From NCBI GenBank assembly GCA_964511535.1, contig CAZEFW010000075.1, forward strand, positions 1 through 42,563: a DNA stretch of 42,563 nt, given 5' to 3'. Numbering within the stretch: position 1 is the first letter of the stretch; every line of letters begins with the position of its first letter. The stretch comes from CAZCFB01 sp964511535 (GTDB lineage Bacteria; Myxococcota_A; Polyangia; GCA-2747355; CAZCFB01). Below the pieces are notes generated by a model. It saw only the letters and a program-made list of their open reading frames with translations, did no database searches and was not told where the DNA came from. Shown here piece by piece: positions 24,370-32,434 of this stretch. Position numbers and translations under genes: made by a program.

Positions 24370-26118
24370 ATGTCAGACCAACCATCCGCCGCCCAGCTGT
24401 CCCGCAACGACCTGACCTCGTGGCACAACGGCAAGGCCGCCAACTACCTGGAGGCCGACCCCAACTTCCAGCTCGTGCTGCAGATGTACCTCGGCGAGCG
24501 GTACCACGAGCACTGGCCCCGGCTGAACCGGGCCGCGGGCATGTCCGCCGGGCGCATGGACGAGCTGGCCGCCGAGCTGAACCACGGCTACAACGAGCCG
24601 CGGCTGCGCGAGCACGACCCGTTCGGCGTACCGGTGGAGGAGATCGTCTTCTCGCCGGCGGCTGTGGAGCTGGGCGCGCACGTGTGGAGCACCGGCGTGC
24701 TGGAGATGCTGCGCGAGCCGGGCAACGAGCTGCTGTCGACGGCGCTGGGCTACTTCATCGCGCACAACGGCGAGGTGGGGCATGCCTGCCCCGTGGCGTG
24801 CACCGCCGGCCTGGTCAAGCTGCTGCAGGCGGTGGGGAGCGAGAGCCAGCAGGAGCAGTACCTGCAGCTGCTGACCGAGACCGACTTCTCCCGCCGCATG
24901 CACGCCTCGCAGTTCGTCACCGAGGTGCAGGGCGGCAGCGATGTGGGGGCCAACAGCTGCGAGGCGATGCCCGAGGAGCAGCACGAAGGCTACGACGGCC
25001 AGCTGTACCGGCTGTTCGGCGAGAAGTGGTTCTGCTCGGTGGCCGACGCCGGGGTGTTCGTGGTCTCGGCGCGGGTCACCGACGCCGCCGAGGGGACCGG
25101 CGGGCTGGGGCTGTTCCTGGTGCCGCGCATCATCAACGGCCAGCCGAATAACTTCTCCATCCGCCGGCTGAAGGACAAGCTCGGCACCCGCTCGCTGCCC
25201 ACCGCCGAGATAGAGTTCAACGGCGCGCTGGCCGAGCCCATCGGGGCGCCCGACGCGGGCTTCAAGAACCTCGTGAGCATCGTGCTCGACACCTCCCGGG
25301 TGCACAACGCCGTGGCGGCCTGCGGCATGATGCACCGCGCGTTCCTCGAGGGGCAGACCTACGCCCAGTTCCGCAAGGCGTTCGGCCAGCCGCTGATGGA
25401 CTTCCCCCTGGTGCAGCGGCTGCTGGGCGAGATCAAGGTGATGACCTACGCGGCGGTGGCCACCACCTTCCGGCTCATCGACCTGGGCGACCGCATCGCC
25501 CGGGGCGACGAGGACGCCCAGGCCTTCGACGGAGCGCGCCGGGTGCTGGTGATGATGAACAAGTACTGGACCTCACGGCTGTGCAGCGACGCCGTGCGCA
25601 AGGGGATCGAGGTGCTGGGGGGCAACGGCACCATCGAGGACTTCTCCCCGCTGCCGCGGCTGTACCGGGACGCCATCGTGCTCGAGAGCTGGGAGGGGTC
25701 GCACAACACCCTGTGCGCCCAGGTGCTGCGCGACTTCGCGGTGCGCGGGCTTCACAAAAACCTGCTGGCCGAGCTGTGGCAGTGCCTGGGTGAGGTCACC
25801 GAGGAGGCCCTGGCCGGCCACGCCGAGTGCGCGGCCGCGGCGCTCGAGGATCTCGAGGGGCGGCTCAAGACGATCCTCGAGGGCCCCGAGGACCGGGCGG
25901 CGTTCAAGATCCGCTACTGGATCGACCGCGCCTGCACCCTCAACGGCTACATCAGCATGCTGCGCGAAAACGCCTGGGAGATTTCGACCCTGGGCGACGG
26001 CCACAGCGACCGCCGCACCGCCATCGAGATCTACCGCGCCCTGCACATCGACCGCCAGGATCCCCTGGACCTCGACGGCATGGAAGAGGGCATGCGCTCG
26101 CTGGCCCTGCGCTTCTAA
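24370..26118 (+). CDS. AidB-like acyl-CoA dehydrogenase
   Basis: 582 residues of the large acyl-CoA dehydrogenase/AidB branch. FAD-contact block TEVQGGSDVGAN, a middle beta domain (GEKWFCSVADAGVFVV), RLKDKLGTRSLPTAEIEF, then the helical FAD domain with EVLGGNGTIEDF and ESWEGSHNTLCAQVLRD. The last resembles AidB, a flavoprotein of the alkylation response that binds DNA. The C-terminal 110 residues extend beyond ordinary acyl-CoA dehydrogenases. Whether it acts on a CoA ester or in DNA protection is unclear. GGAG 7 nt upstream supports ATG 24370. It ends at the palindromic element. Confidence 0.8.
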   Translation: MSDQPSAAQLSRNDLTSWHNGKAANYLEADPNFQLVLQMYLGERYHEHWPRLNRAAGMSAGRMDELAAELNHGYNEPRLREHDPFGVPVEEIVFSPAAVELGAHVWSTGVLEMLREPGNELLSTALGYFIAHNGEVGHACPVACTAGLVKLLQAVGSESQQEQYLQLLTETDFSRRMHASQFVTEVQGGSDVGANSCEAMPEEQHEGYDGQLYRLFGEKWFCSVADAGVFVVSARVTDAAEGTGGLGLFLVPRIINGQPNNFSIRRLKDKLGTRSLPTAEIEFNGALAEPIGAPDAGFKNLVSIVLDTSRVHNAVAACGMMHRAFLEGQTYAQFRKAFGQPLMDFPLVQRLLGEIKVMTYAAVATTFRLIDLGDRIARGDEDAQAFDGARRVLVMMNKYWTSRLCSDAVRKGIEVLGGNGTIEDFSPLPRLYRDAIVLESWEGSHNTLCAQVLRDFAVRGLHKNLLAELWQCLGEVTEEALAGHAECAAAALEDLEGRLKTILEGPEDRAAFKIRYWIDRACTLNGYISMLRENAWEISTLGDGHSDRRTAIEIYRALHIDRQDPLDLDGMEEGMRSLALRF

Positions 26119-26120
26119 AA

Positions 26121-26283
26121 AAATGTCAAGTGTAGGGGTCAGACCCAGCCCGCCGCTTCATCGCGGAGCCTCCGTAGGAGGCGAGCACGGCGGGCTCCGC
26201 CGGAGGCGCGTTGAACGTCCGAAGCGGCGGACGCCAGATAAAGTGTCAAGTAGGGGGGTCTGACCCCCCTACTTGACACTTTA
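26121..26283. mobile_element. MITE/REP-like palindromic element
   Basis: About 160 bp of nested inverted repeats between two convergent genes. The left end (aaatgtcaagtgtaggggtc onward, 26121-26146) is an imperfect copy of the reverse complement of the right end. Inside, ccgccgcttc (26150-26159) pairs with gaagcggcgg (26221-26230), and gcctcc-gta-ggaggc forms a small hairpin at 26167-26181. No coding capacity, so any movement would need a transposase in trans. Confidence 0.6.
26239..26283. terminator. 45-nt near-perfect palindrome between convergent genes
   Basis: Arms of 22 bp (26239-26260 and 26262-26283) around one central base give a very stable hairpin on either strand. It lies after the acyl-CoA dehydrogenase gene and includes the stop codon of the amidohydrolase gene (26281-26283). 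It could end transcription or protect both 3' ends. There is no long U tract, so intrinsic termination is not certain. Confidence 0.55.
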
Positions 26284-28893
26284 GGGGCAGACGAAGCCGG
26301 CGTCGGTGGCGGGCTCGAGGGCGTACTTGTTGCCGAAGCCGTTGATGACGCCGGTGATGGAGGTGCAGGTGTCGCCCTTCTTGAAGGCGGCGGTGCCGTT
26401 GGCGGGCTTGCCGTTGGTCTTGCCGCCGTCGTAGTAGAAGTCGCCCACCTGGGTGCAGCTGGGCAGGGTGCCGCTGCAGGTGTTGCTCGCCTCGTCGGTG
26501 ACCCAGAAGTTGTCGTCCTTGCTGGTGGGCGCCACGGCCACCTTCACCTTGGACACCTTGATCAGGTGGCTCTCCCACTTCTCCGCCTCGATCCCCCACT
26601 TGAGCTGCTTGGTCTTGATCGCCACGGGCGCCGGGGCGGCCGCGCCGGCCTTGGTCACCTTGATGGAGGTGGGCTTGATCTCGTCGATGGAGTTCCACCA
26701 CTCGAACTTGCCCTCGATGGACAGCTCGTCGCCAAGCTTGAGCGTGGTGCCCGCGGTGTCTTTCTGCGGGCTCGCCTTGCCGGTGTAGATGTAGATCGCC
26801 TCGAAGGCGCCCACACCCTCGCGCACGTAGAAGCCCTTGGTGGTGCTGCTCGAGCCGGGCAGGCTGGTGACCACCACCTTCTGCAGCTGCACCTTGTCAC
26901 CGTCGGTGGGCCGGGTCTTGGAGTAGGGGTCGCGGATCGACTTGACCGTCAGCAGGCAGGGCGCGGTGCCCGGGTTCTTGTAGGTGGGGCACGGGTCGCA
27001 GGCGTCGCCCTTCTTGTCGCCGTCGGTGTCCTTCTGGTCCTTGTTGGCCACGTAGGGGCAGTTGTCCACGGCGTTCTTGTGTCCGTCGCCGTCGATGTCG
27101 TCGGGGTCCGGCTTCTTGGTCTTGCACGGCGTGGTGTTGGCCGTGTCGAAGGGGCAGGTGTCGCACTCGTCGCCCACCTTGTCGCCCTCGGTGTCCGGCT
27201 GCTTGCCGCTGTGCATCAGGCAGATCGGGTTGAAGAACTTGGTGCAGGTGTCCGCGGTGTCCTGCACCCCGTCGCAGTCGGCGTCCCCCGCCGTGGTCTT
27301 GCTGCAGTCGTACTCGCTGGGCCGAGACGGCACGCAGGTGGGCTCGCTGTCCGGCGTCTTGCAGAAGAACAGCGCGTAGGGCGCGCTGGTCTTGGTGGCC
27401 GCGGTCTTGAGCTCCGACAGGGTCTTGCCGGTCTCGTTCTTGGCGCACACCGACTTGCCGCTCAGGCAGTCCGAGAGCGCCTCGCAGCCGCTGCCCCCGG
27501 CGCTGTCCAGCGCCTTGACCAGCTCGGTGTCGCCGTGCAGCACCTTGCCCGCGCGCAGCACCAGCACGACATCCTTGACGGTGGCGGTGACCACAGCCTT
27601 GTGCTGCCAGTCGCCCGAACCCAGCTTGCTGCCGTCGAACACGGAGATGTCGGCCCAGTAGCCGCTCTTGAGCTGGCCCAGCTCCTTTTGCATACCCATG
27701 GACTCGGCCGCTATCTCGGTTGCCATGGCCCACAGCTGGTACGGCTTGAAGTGCCCGCCGTAGTGCTTGTCGTTCATGTAGCCGGCGCACGCCAGCTCAC
27801 GCAGCATGTTCATGGAGCCGGACGGGGTCCAGTCGGTACCCAGGGCGAGCCGCACGCCCAGGTTGTGCATCATCACCACCGGCGCGGTGTAGCCGTACAG
27901 CGAGATGTTGGAGCGCGGCGACCAGATCACCTTGGCCCCGGCCGCGGCCACCTTCTGTGAGTCCTGGGCGTTCAGCCCGATGGCGTGGATGAGGGACGTG
28001 TTGGCCCCCATGACGTTCTCGGTGCCGGACAGCTGCCCGCTCAGCGCCAGAAACTCGTTGCGCGCCTCGTGGCGGCCGCCCTCGGCCACGTGGCCCACCC
28101 ACATGGCGTAGCCCTTGACCTGGGATTTCTTGGGCACGTAGCTGTAGCAGCTGGTGCTGCCCTTGCACATGGAGCCGCCCGAGTCACCCAGGGGGAAGGT
28201 GGAGTCCTGCACCGGCTTGGCGCTCAGCCCCTCGGTCTTGCCGTCCAGGTTGCGCACCAGGCCTTTGGCCCCGCTGTTGGCCCCCATCATGGAGGTGGCC
28301 CCGCCGATGAGCATGCGCAGCTCGCCCCAGGCCACGGCCTCGCTCTTGTAATTGCTCGCCCCCACCGACAGCTTCGGCTTGCCGTTTTTGCCCTTGCGCC
28401 ACTCGTGGCGGTGGTCGTAGCGCGAGGTGGTGGGCTTGGGCGACAGGGTGGTCCAGCCCAGGTGGTCGTGGGTGTTGATAAGCCCGGGGGAGATGACCCC
28501 CTTGGCGCAGGCCACCACCGTGGCGTCCTTGTACGCCGCGTCCTTGGAGCAGTCGCACCCGGCGCAGGCGACCTTGCCCCCGGAGATGAGCAGGTGCCCA
28601 TTTTCGTAAACATCTGCAGGGCCCAGGACGGTGCCGCGCAGCAGCACGCCGGTGCCGCTGCCCTTGGTCACCGTGCAGGTGCCCTTGGCCGGCGCCGTCA
28701 GCGCCGGGTTGGCGCAGGTGTGCCGCTTCGGGCCTGAAGTGGAGCCCCCCCCGCCATCGCCGCTCGGGCCGACGTCCACGCCGGCCTCGCCCCCGGGGCC
28801 GGCGTCGGCCGCCGCGCCGGGGTCGTCGTCAGAGCAGGCCAGGGTCAGCGCCAGCAGCGCGGTGAGGCAAATTATCGAAGGGTAAGCTCGCAT
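26281..28893 (-). CDS. Lipoprotein amidohydrolase with TSP3 repeats and OB-like C-terminus
   Basis: 870 residues. Signal and lipobox LTLAC (Cys20), an Asp/Gly linker, then an amidohydrolase domain (about 80-460): metal-binding NTHDHLGW, VGHVAEGGRHEARNEF, LIHAIGLN and LALGTDWTPSGSMN. A Cys-rich segment leads to thrombospondin type 3 calcium repeats (about 555-650; DADCDGVQDTADTC, DIDGDGHKNAVDNCPY, DTDGDKKGDACDPCP). The last 210 residues (VQLQKVVVTSLPGSS, GDELSIEGKFEW, ITGVINGFGNKYAL) look like OB-fold domains found on secreted nucleases. It probably hydrolyses a C-N or related bond at the cell surface; the substrate is unknown. GGAGGT lies 8 nt upstream of ATG 28893. Confidence 0.8.
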   Translation of the reverse strand: MRAYPSIICLTALLALTLACSDDDPGAAADAGPGGEAGVDVGPSGDGGGGSTSGPKRHTCANPALTAPAKGTCTVTKGSGTGVLLRGTVLGPADVYENGHLLISGGKVACAGCDCSKDAAYKDATVVACAKGVISPGLINTHDHLGWTTLSPKPTTSRYDHRHEWRKGKNGKPKLSVGASNYKSEAVAWGELRMLIGGATSMMGANSGAKGLVRNLDGKTEGLSAKPVQDSTFPLGDSGGSMCKGSTSCYSYVPKKSQVKGYAMWVGHVAEGGRHEARNEFLALSGQLSGTENVMGANTSLIHAIGLNAQDSQKVAAAGAKVIWSPRSNISLYGYTAPVVMMHNLGVRLALGTDWTPSGSMNMLRELACAGYMNDKHYGGHFKPYQLWAMATEIAAESMGMQKELGQLKSGYWADISVFDGSKLGSGDWQHKAVVTATVKDVVLVLRAGKVLHGDTELVKALDSAGGSGCEALSDCLSGKSVCAKNETGKTLSELKTAATKTSAPYALFFCKTPDSEPTCVPSRPSEYDCSKTTAGDADCDGVQDTADTCTKFFNPICLMHSGKQPDTEGDKVGDECDTCPFDTANTTPCKTKKPDPDDIDGDGHKNAVDNCPYVANKDQKDTDGDKKGDACDPCPTYKNPGTAPCLLTVKSIRDPYSKTRPTDGDKVQLQKVVVTSLPGSSSTTKGFYVREGVGAFEAIYIYTGKASPQKDTAGTTLKLGDELSIEGKFEWWNSIDEIKPTSIKVTKAGAAAPAPVAIKTKQLKWGIEAEKWESHLIKVSKVKVAVAPTSKDDNFWVTDEASNTCSGTLPSCTQVGDFYYDGGKTNGKPANGTAAFKKGDTCTSITGVINGFGNKYALEPATDAGFVCP

Positions 28894-29069
28894 TTCCAGG
28901 TACCTCCACAGCTTTCGGGGGGCCGCCCGAGCGGCGGCCGCGTCCCAATTGTCCCACAGGGTTGTGGGTATTTGTGCAGTAACATACCTGGCGCCCCCTT
29001 GACCATGCCCACGGCTTGATCTGGATCATCCTTTCTGGACTGACGTTCGCCGTGGAGCCGAGGCGTAAC

Positions 29070-29098
29070 TTGACCCTCGCGGAGCGTATCCATACTCT
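29070..29098 (+). promoter_or_regulatory. Possible promoter in the 28894-29124 intergenic region
   Basis: TTGACC (29070-29075) is followed after 17 nt by TACTCT, a weak -10. It would serve the small gene at 29125. The rest of this 231-nt divergent region contains a short hairpin (cccaca/tgtggg near 28955-28970) and nothing else that I recognise. Confidence 0.25.
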
Positions 29099-29124
29099 GA
29101 AACCACATTTCAGGGAACGAGACG

Positions 29125-29472
29125 ATGCTGACTCACTTCATGATCGAATGGCTCAAGGTGGACGGCCTGTACAAGATCCCCCGCGGCCTGCACGCGGGCG
29201 TCGGCCTGCACACCATCCTGCACTACATGGGCGTCATCCGGCACCATCGCTGGCTGCACATCTCCCCGGACGGGCAGATCAGCTGGCTCTGGCTGCGGCG
29301 CTCCGGCCCGGCCGGCGGCGTCATCGGCGACCTGAACGACGTGCACAACATCAAGCCCGCCGGCCTGGCCCTCAACCGGATGGTGCGCTTCGAGTGCGGC
29401 ACCCGCCAGGTGGAGCTGTACGCGCCCCGCGTGGAGGCCGACCGCATGGTGACCTTCCTCGACCGCCTGTAG
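29125..29472 (+). CDS. Small protein of unknown function
   Basis: 115 residues, no signal peptide or membrane helix. Mixed alpha/beta with many aromatic and His residues (GVGLHTILHYMGVIRHHRWLH, QISWLWLRRSG) and a C-terminal strand-rich part (VRFECGTRQVELYAP). I recognise no family. It is preceded by AGGGAACGAG and lies 42 nt ahead of the ABC binding protein. Codon use matches its neighbours, which favours a real gene. Confidence 0.6.
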   Translation: MLTHFMIEWLKVDGLYKIPRGLHAGVGLHTILHYMGVIRHHRWLHISPDGQISWLWLRRSGPAGGVIGDLNDVHNIKPAGLALNRMVRFECGTRQVELYAPRVEADRMVTFLDRL

Positions 29473-29514
29473 TCGCACCCTCGAGCCCATTCCCCTTTTG
29501 CACAGGAGGAGAAG

Positions 29515-30756
29515 ATGAGATCCGGGACTCTGATGTCCGTCCTGTTGTTGGTGCTCGCCTGGGCGCCGGGGTGTGAGTGCAAGCAGCAGGGGGGCAAGGG
29601 CAAGGGCGAGGGTGGAGGCAAGCCCGCGGCCACGACAGGGTCTCCGTCCACGTCAGCGCCGGAGAAGAAGCGGATGCCCCAGGTCAAGGAGGGGGCGTTC
29701 AACGTGGCGTTCGTCTATGTGGGCCCGGTGGGGGACGGCGGGTGGACTTATGCCCATGACCAGGGGCGCAAGCACCTGGAGGCCAACGTCAAGGGCGTGC
29801 ACACGGTGTACATCGAGTCCGTGGGCGAAGGGGCGGAGGCGGAGCAGGTGATCCGCGGCCTGGCGCGCAAGGGCTTCAACCTGGTGGTGGGCACGTCGTT
29901 CGGCTACCAGGACGCCATGGAGGCGGTGGCCGCCGAGTTCCCGAAGGTCAAGTTCCTGCATGTCTCGGGACACAAGGCGAACGACACGAACTTCGCCAAC
30001 CTGTTCGGCGCCATGGAGGCGATGAAGTACCTGGCCGGCATCATCGCCGGTGCCCGGGCCGAGGCCGACGGCCAGCGCAAGGTGGGCTACATCGCGCCGT
30101 TCCCCATCCCCGAGGTGATCCGGCTGGGCAACGCCCTGGCCCTGGGTGTGCGCGAGGCGTGCCCCAAATGCACCATGGAGATCCGCTGGATCAACTCCTG
30201 GTTCGATCCGACCAAGGAGCGGGAGGCGGCTGACTCGCTGCTCAAGGCCGGAGCCCACGTGGTGATCACCGGCGCCGACACCTCGGGGCCCATCGTGGCG
30301 GCCAAGGACGCGGGCAAGTGGGCCGTGGGCTACGACTCGGAGAACGCCTGCGCCGTGGCGCCGGAGCACTGCCTGACCGTGCCGTACTGGAACTGGGGGC
30401 CGATCTACGTCAATCAGGTCAACGCCATCCTCGACGAGCAGTGGACCGCGAAGTCCTACTACCTGGACGTGGCCAGCGGCATCGTGGGGCTCCACGGCTT
30501 CGAGCAGGGCCAGACGCCGCCCGGCGGGATCCCCGCCGCGACCGTCGCGAAGGTCAAGGCGCTGCGGGCGAAGATGACGGCGGGCGAGCTGACGCGCTTC
30601 GACATCTTCGCCGGCCCGCTGTCGGACAACACAGGCAAGGTGGTGCTGGCCGAGGGCAAGAAGATGACCCAGAAGGACCTCGAGGGGCTGCCCGGCTGCG
30701 AGGTGTGCATGAACTGGCTGGCAGAGGGCGTGGTGGGGCAGATCCCGAAGAGATAG
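29515..30756 (+). CDS. BMP-family substrate-binding lipoprotein
   Basis: 413 residues. Signal with lipobox APGC (Cys20), a Lys/Gly linker, then the BMP/PnrA fold: FVYVGPVGDGGWTYAHDQGR, NLVVGTSFGYQDAMEAVA, FLHVSGHKAND, GYIAPFPIPEVIRLGNAL, VVITGADTSGPIVAAKD and VGYDSEN. Family members bind purine nucleosides and deliver them to ABC importers of the NupOPQ/YufOPQ type, whose genes follow here. The ligand is inferred from the family only. AGGAGG lies upstream of ATG 29515. The stop is immediately followed by a heptamer array. Confidence 0.88.
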   Translation: MRSGTLMSVLLLVLAWAPGCECKQQGGKGKGEGGGKPAATTGSPSTSAPEKKRMPQVKEGAFNVAFVYVGPVGDGGWTYAHDQGRKHLEANVKGVHTVYIESVGEGAEAEQVIRGLARKGFNLVVGTSFGYQDAMEAVAAEFPKVKFLHVSGHKANDTNFANLFGAMEAMKYLAGIIAGARAEADGQRKVGYIAPFPIPEVIRLGNALALGVREACPKCTMEIRWINSWFDPTKEREAADSLLKAGAHVVITGADTSGPIVAAKDAGKWAVGYDSENACAVAPEHCLTVPYWNWGPIYVNQVNAILDEQWTAKSYYLDVASGIVGLHGFEQGQTPPGGIPAATVAKVKALRAKMTAGELTRFDIFAGPLSDNTGKVVLAEGKKMTQKDLEGLPGCEVCMNWLAEGVVGQIPKR

Positions 30757-30757
30757 G

Positions 30758-30911
30758 CTTGAGACTTGAGGCTTGAGGCTTGAGGCCTGAGACTTGAGGC
30801 TTGAGACTTGAGACTTGAGACTTGAGGCTTGAGGCTTGGGACTTGGGACTTGAGACTTGAGACTTGAGGCCTGAGGCCTGAGGCCTGAGACTTGAGGCTT
30901 GAGACCTGGGG
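30758..30911. repeat. Heptamer tandem array, 22 units (CTTGAGR)
   Basis: Twenty-two contiguous 7-mers of consensus cttgaga/cttgagg, with variants cctgaga, cctgagg and cttggga, in strict phase from 30758 to 30911. It starts 2 nt after the binding-protein stop and ends 17 nt before the ATPase start. Because 7 is not a multiple of 3, any open frame gives a 7-residue peptide repeat, so such frames here are not evidence of coding. Confidence 0.92.
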
Positions 30912-30928
30912 ACCGAGAGCAAGCTGCC

Positions 30929-32434
30929 GTGACGACTCCGCTGGTCAGGATGCGCAACTTGCACAAGCGCTTCGGCGAGGTGCACGCGGTGCGCGGGGTG
31001 GATCTGGACCTGTACCCCGGCGAGGTGCACGCGCTGCTGGGGGAAAACGGCGCGGGCAAGTCCACCGTGATGAGCGTGCTGTGCGGGCTGCACCGCCCGG
31101 ACGGCGGCACCGTGGAGCTCGACGGGCAGCGGGTGGTGCACAGCAGCCCGCGCCAGGCCATGGATGCCGGGGTGGGCATGGTGCACCAGCACTTCATGCT
31201 GGCCCCCGGGCTCACCGCGGCGGAGAACATCCTGCTGGGCGCCGCCCGCATCCCGGCGCTGCTGCGCCCCCGCGCGCTGCTGCGGCGCATGGCGGAGCAG
31301 GCCGAGGCGCTCGGCTTCGGCGGCCTCGACCTGGACCAGCCCGTGGAGGCCCTCACCGTGGGCGAGCAGCAGCGGGTGGAGATCCTGCGGGTGCTCTGTC
31401 GCGGCGCGCGGGTGATGATCCTCGACGAGCCCACCGCGGTGCTCGGCCCGGTGGAGGCCGAGGGCCTGATGTCGTCCATCGAGCGGCTGCGGCAGCAGGG
31501 CTGCGCGGTGGTGCTCATCAGCCACAAGCTGGCCGAGGTGCAGGGGGTGGCCAGCCGCCTGACAGTGATGCGGCGTGGCGAGGTGGTGGCGCGGCACGAC
31601 GACATGGACGCGGTGGACGGGGCCACCCTGGCGGCCGAGATGGTGGGGCGCGAGGTGTCGCTGGAGCTTCGGCGTCCGGAGCGCGCGCCCGGGGAGGCGG
31701 TGCTGCGCCTGCGCGGGGTGCAGGTGCGTGACCCTCGCCGCGCCGCCGCGGTCAAGGGGATCGACCTGCAGCTGCACGCCGGGGAGATCGTGGGCCTGGC
31801 TGGCGTGGCAGGCAACGGCCAGCTCCCGCTGATGGAGGCCCTGGCCGGCACCCGGCCCCTGCTGGGCGGCGCGGTGGAGCTGGACGGCCGCGAGCTGGGC
31901 GCGTCCCCACCCGCGGCGCGCGTGGCGGCAGGCCTGCGCTACATCCCCGAGGACCGCAACCACACCGGCACCGCGCCCGGCCTGACGGTCAGGGAGAACC
32001 TGCTGCTGCGCGACTACCGGTCCCCTGCCTGCCGCCGCGGGCCGTGGCTCGACCTGCGCGGCAAGGACGACGACCTGCGCCGGCAGCTGCGGCAGCTCCA
32101 GGTGAACACCACCGGCCTGGATCAACGCGCCGGCGTGCTGTCGGGGGGGAACATCCAGAAGCTGGTGGTGGCCCGGGAGCTGGCCGGCGAGCCGCGGGTG
32201 CTGCTGGCCATGCAGCCCACCCGGGGGCTGGACGCCTGGGCCACGGCGCAGGTGCGCCAGCGCCTGCTCGAGGCCAAAGCACGCGGGGCGGCGGTGCTGC
32301 TCTGCTCCGAGGACCTGGACGAGGTGATGGCGCTGTCCGACCGGATCGCGGTGATGCGCGACGGCGCCCTGGCCGGGATCTTTGACCGCCCCGAGGCCGA
32401 CCGGGCCCGCATCGGCAGGTTGATGACCGCATGA
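30929..32434 (+). CDS. ABC transporter ATPase, two nucleotide-binding domains (NupO/YufO-like)
   Basis: 501 residues with tandem ATPase domains. First: Walker A GENGAGKST, signature LTVGEQQRVE, Walker B VMILDEPTAVL. Second: degenerate Walker A GVAGNGQL, signature LSGGNIQK and Walker B-like VLLAMQPTRGLD, where the usual catalytic Glu is replaced (Gln at that place). This asymmetry is normal for the sugar/nucleoside class. GTG 30929 is chosen; a TTG at 30899 would lie inside the repeat array. It overlaps the permease gene by 4 nt. Confidence 0.9.
   Translation: MTTPLVRMRNLHKRFGEVHAVRGVDLDLYPGEVHALLGENGAGKSTVMSVLCGLHRPDGGTVELDGQRVVHSSPRQAMDAGVGMVHQHFMLAPGLTAAENILLGAARIPALLRPRALLRRMAEQAEALGFGGLDLDQPVEALTVGEQQRVEILRVLCRGARVMILDEPTAVLGPVEAEGLMSSIERLRQQGCAVVLISHKLAEVQGVASRLTVMRRGEVVARHDDMDAVDGATLAAEMVGREVSLELRRPERAPGEAVLRLRGVQVRDPRRAAAVKGIDLQLHAGEIVGLAGVAGNGQLPLMEALAGTRPLLGGAVELDGRELGASPPAARVAAGLRYIPEDRNHTGTAPGLTVRENLLLRDYRSPACRRGPWLDLRGKDDDLRRQLRQLQVNTTGLDQRAGVLSGGNIQKLVVARELAGEPRVLLAMQPTRGLDAWATAQVRQRLLEAKARGAAVLLCSEDLDEVMALSDRIAVMRDGALAGIFDRPEADRARIGRLMTA

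Noticed and set aside
30758..30911. Coding of a heptad-repeat peptide by open frames through the heptamer array
   Set aside because: A 7-bp repeat without stops in a frame always yields a 7-residue peptide repeat; no start or ribosome site supports translation.
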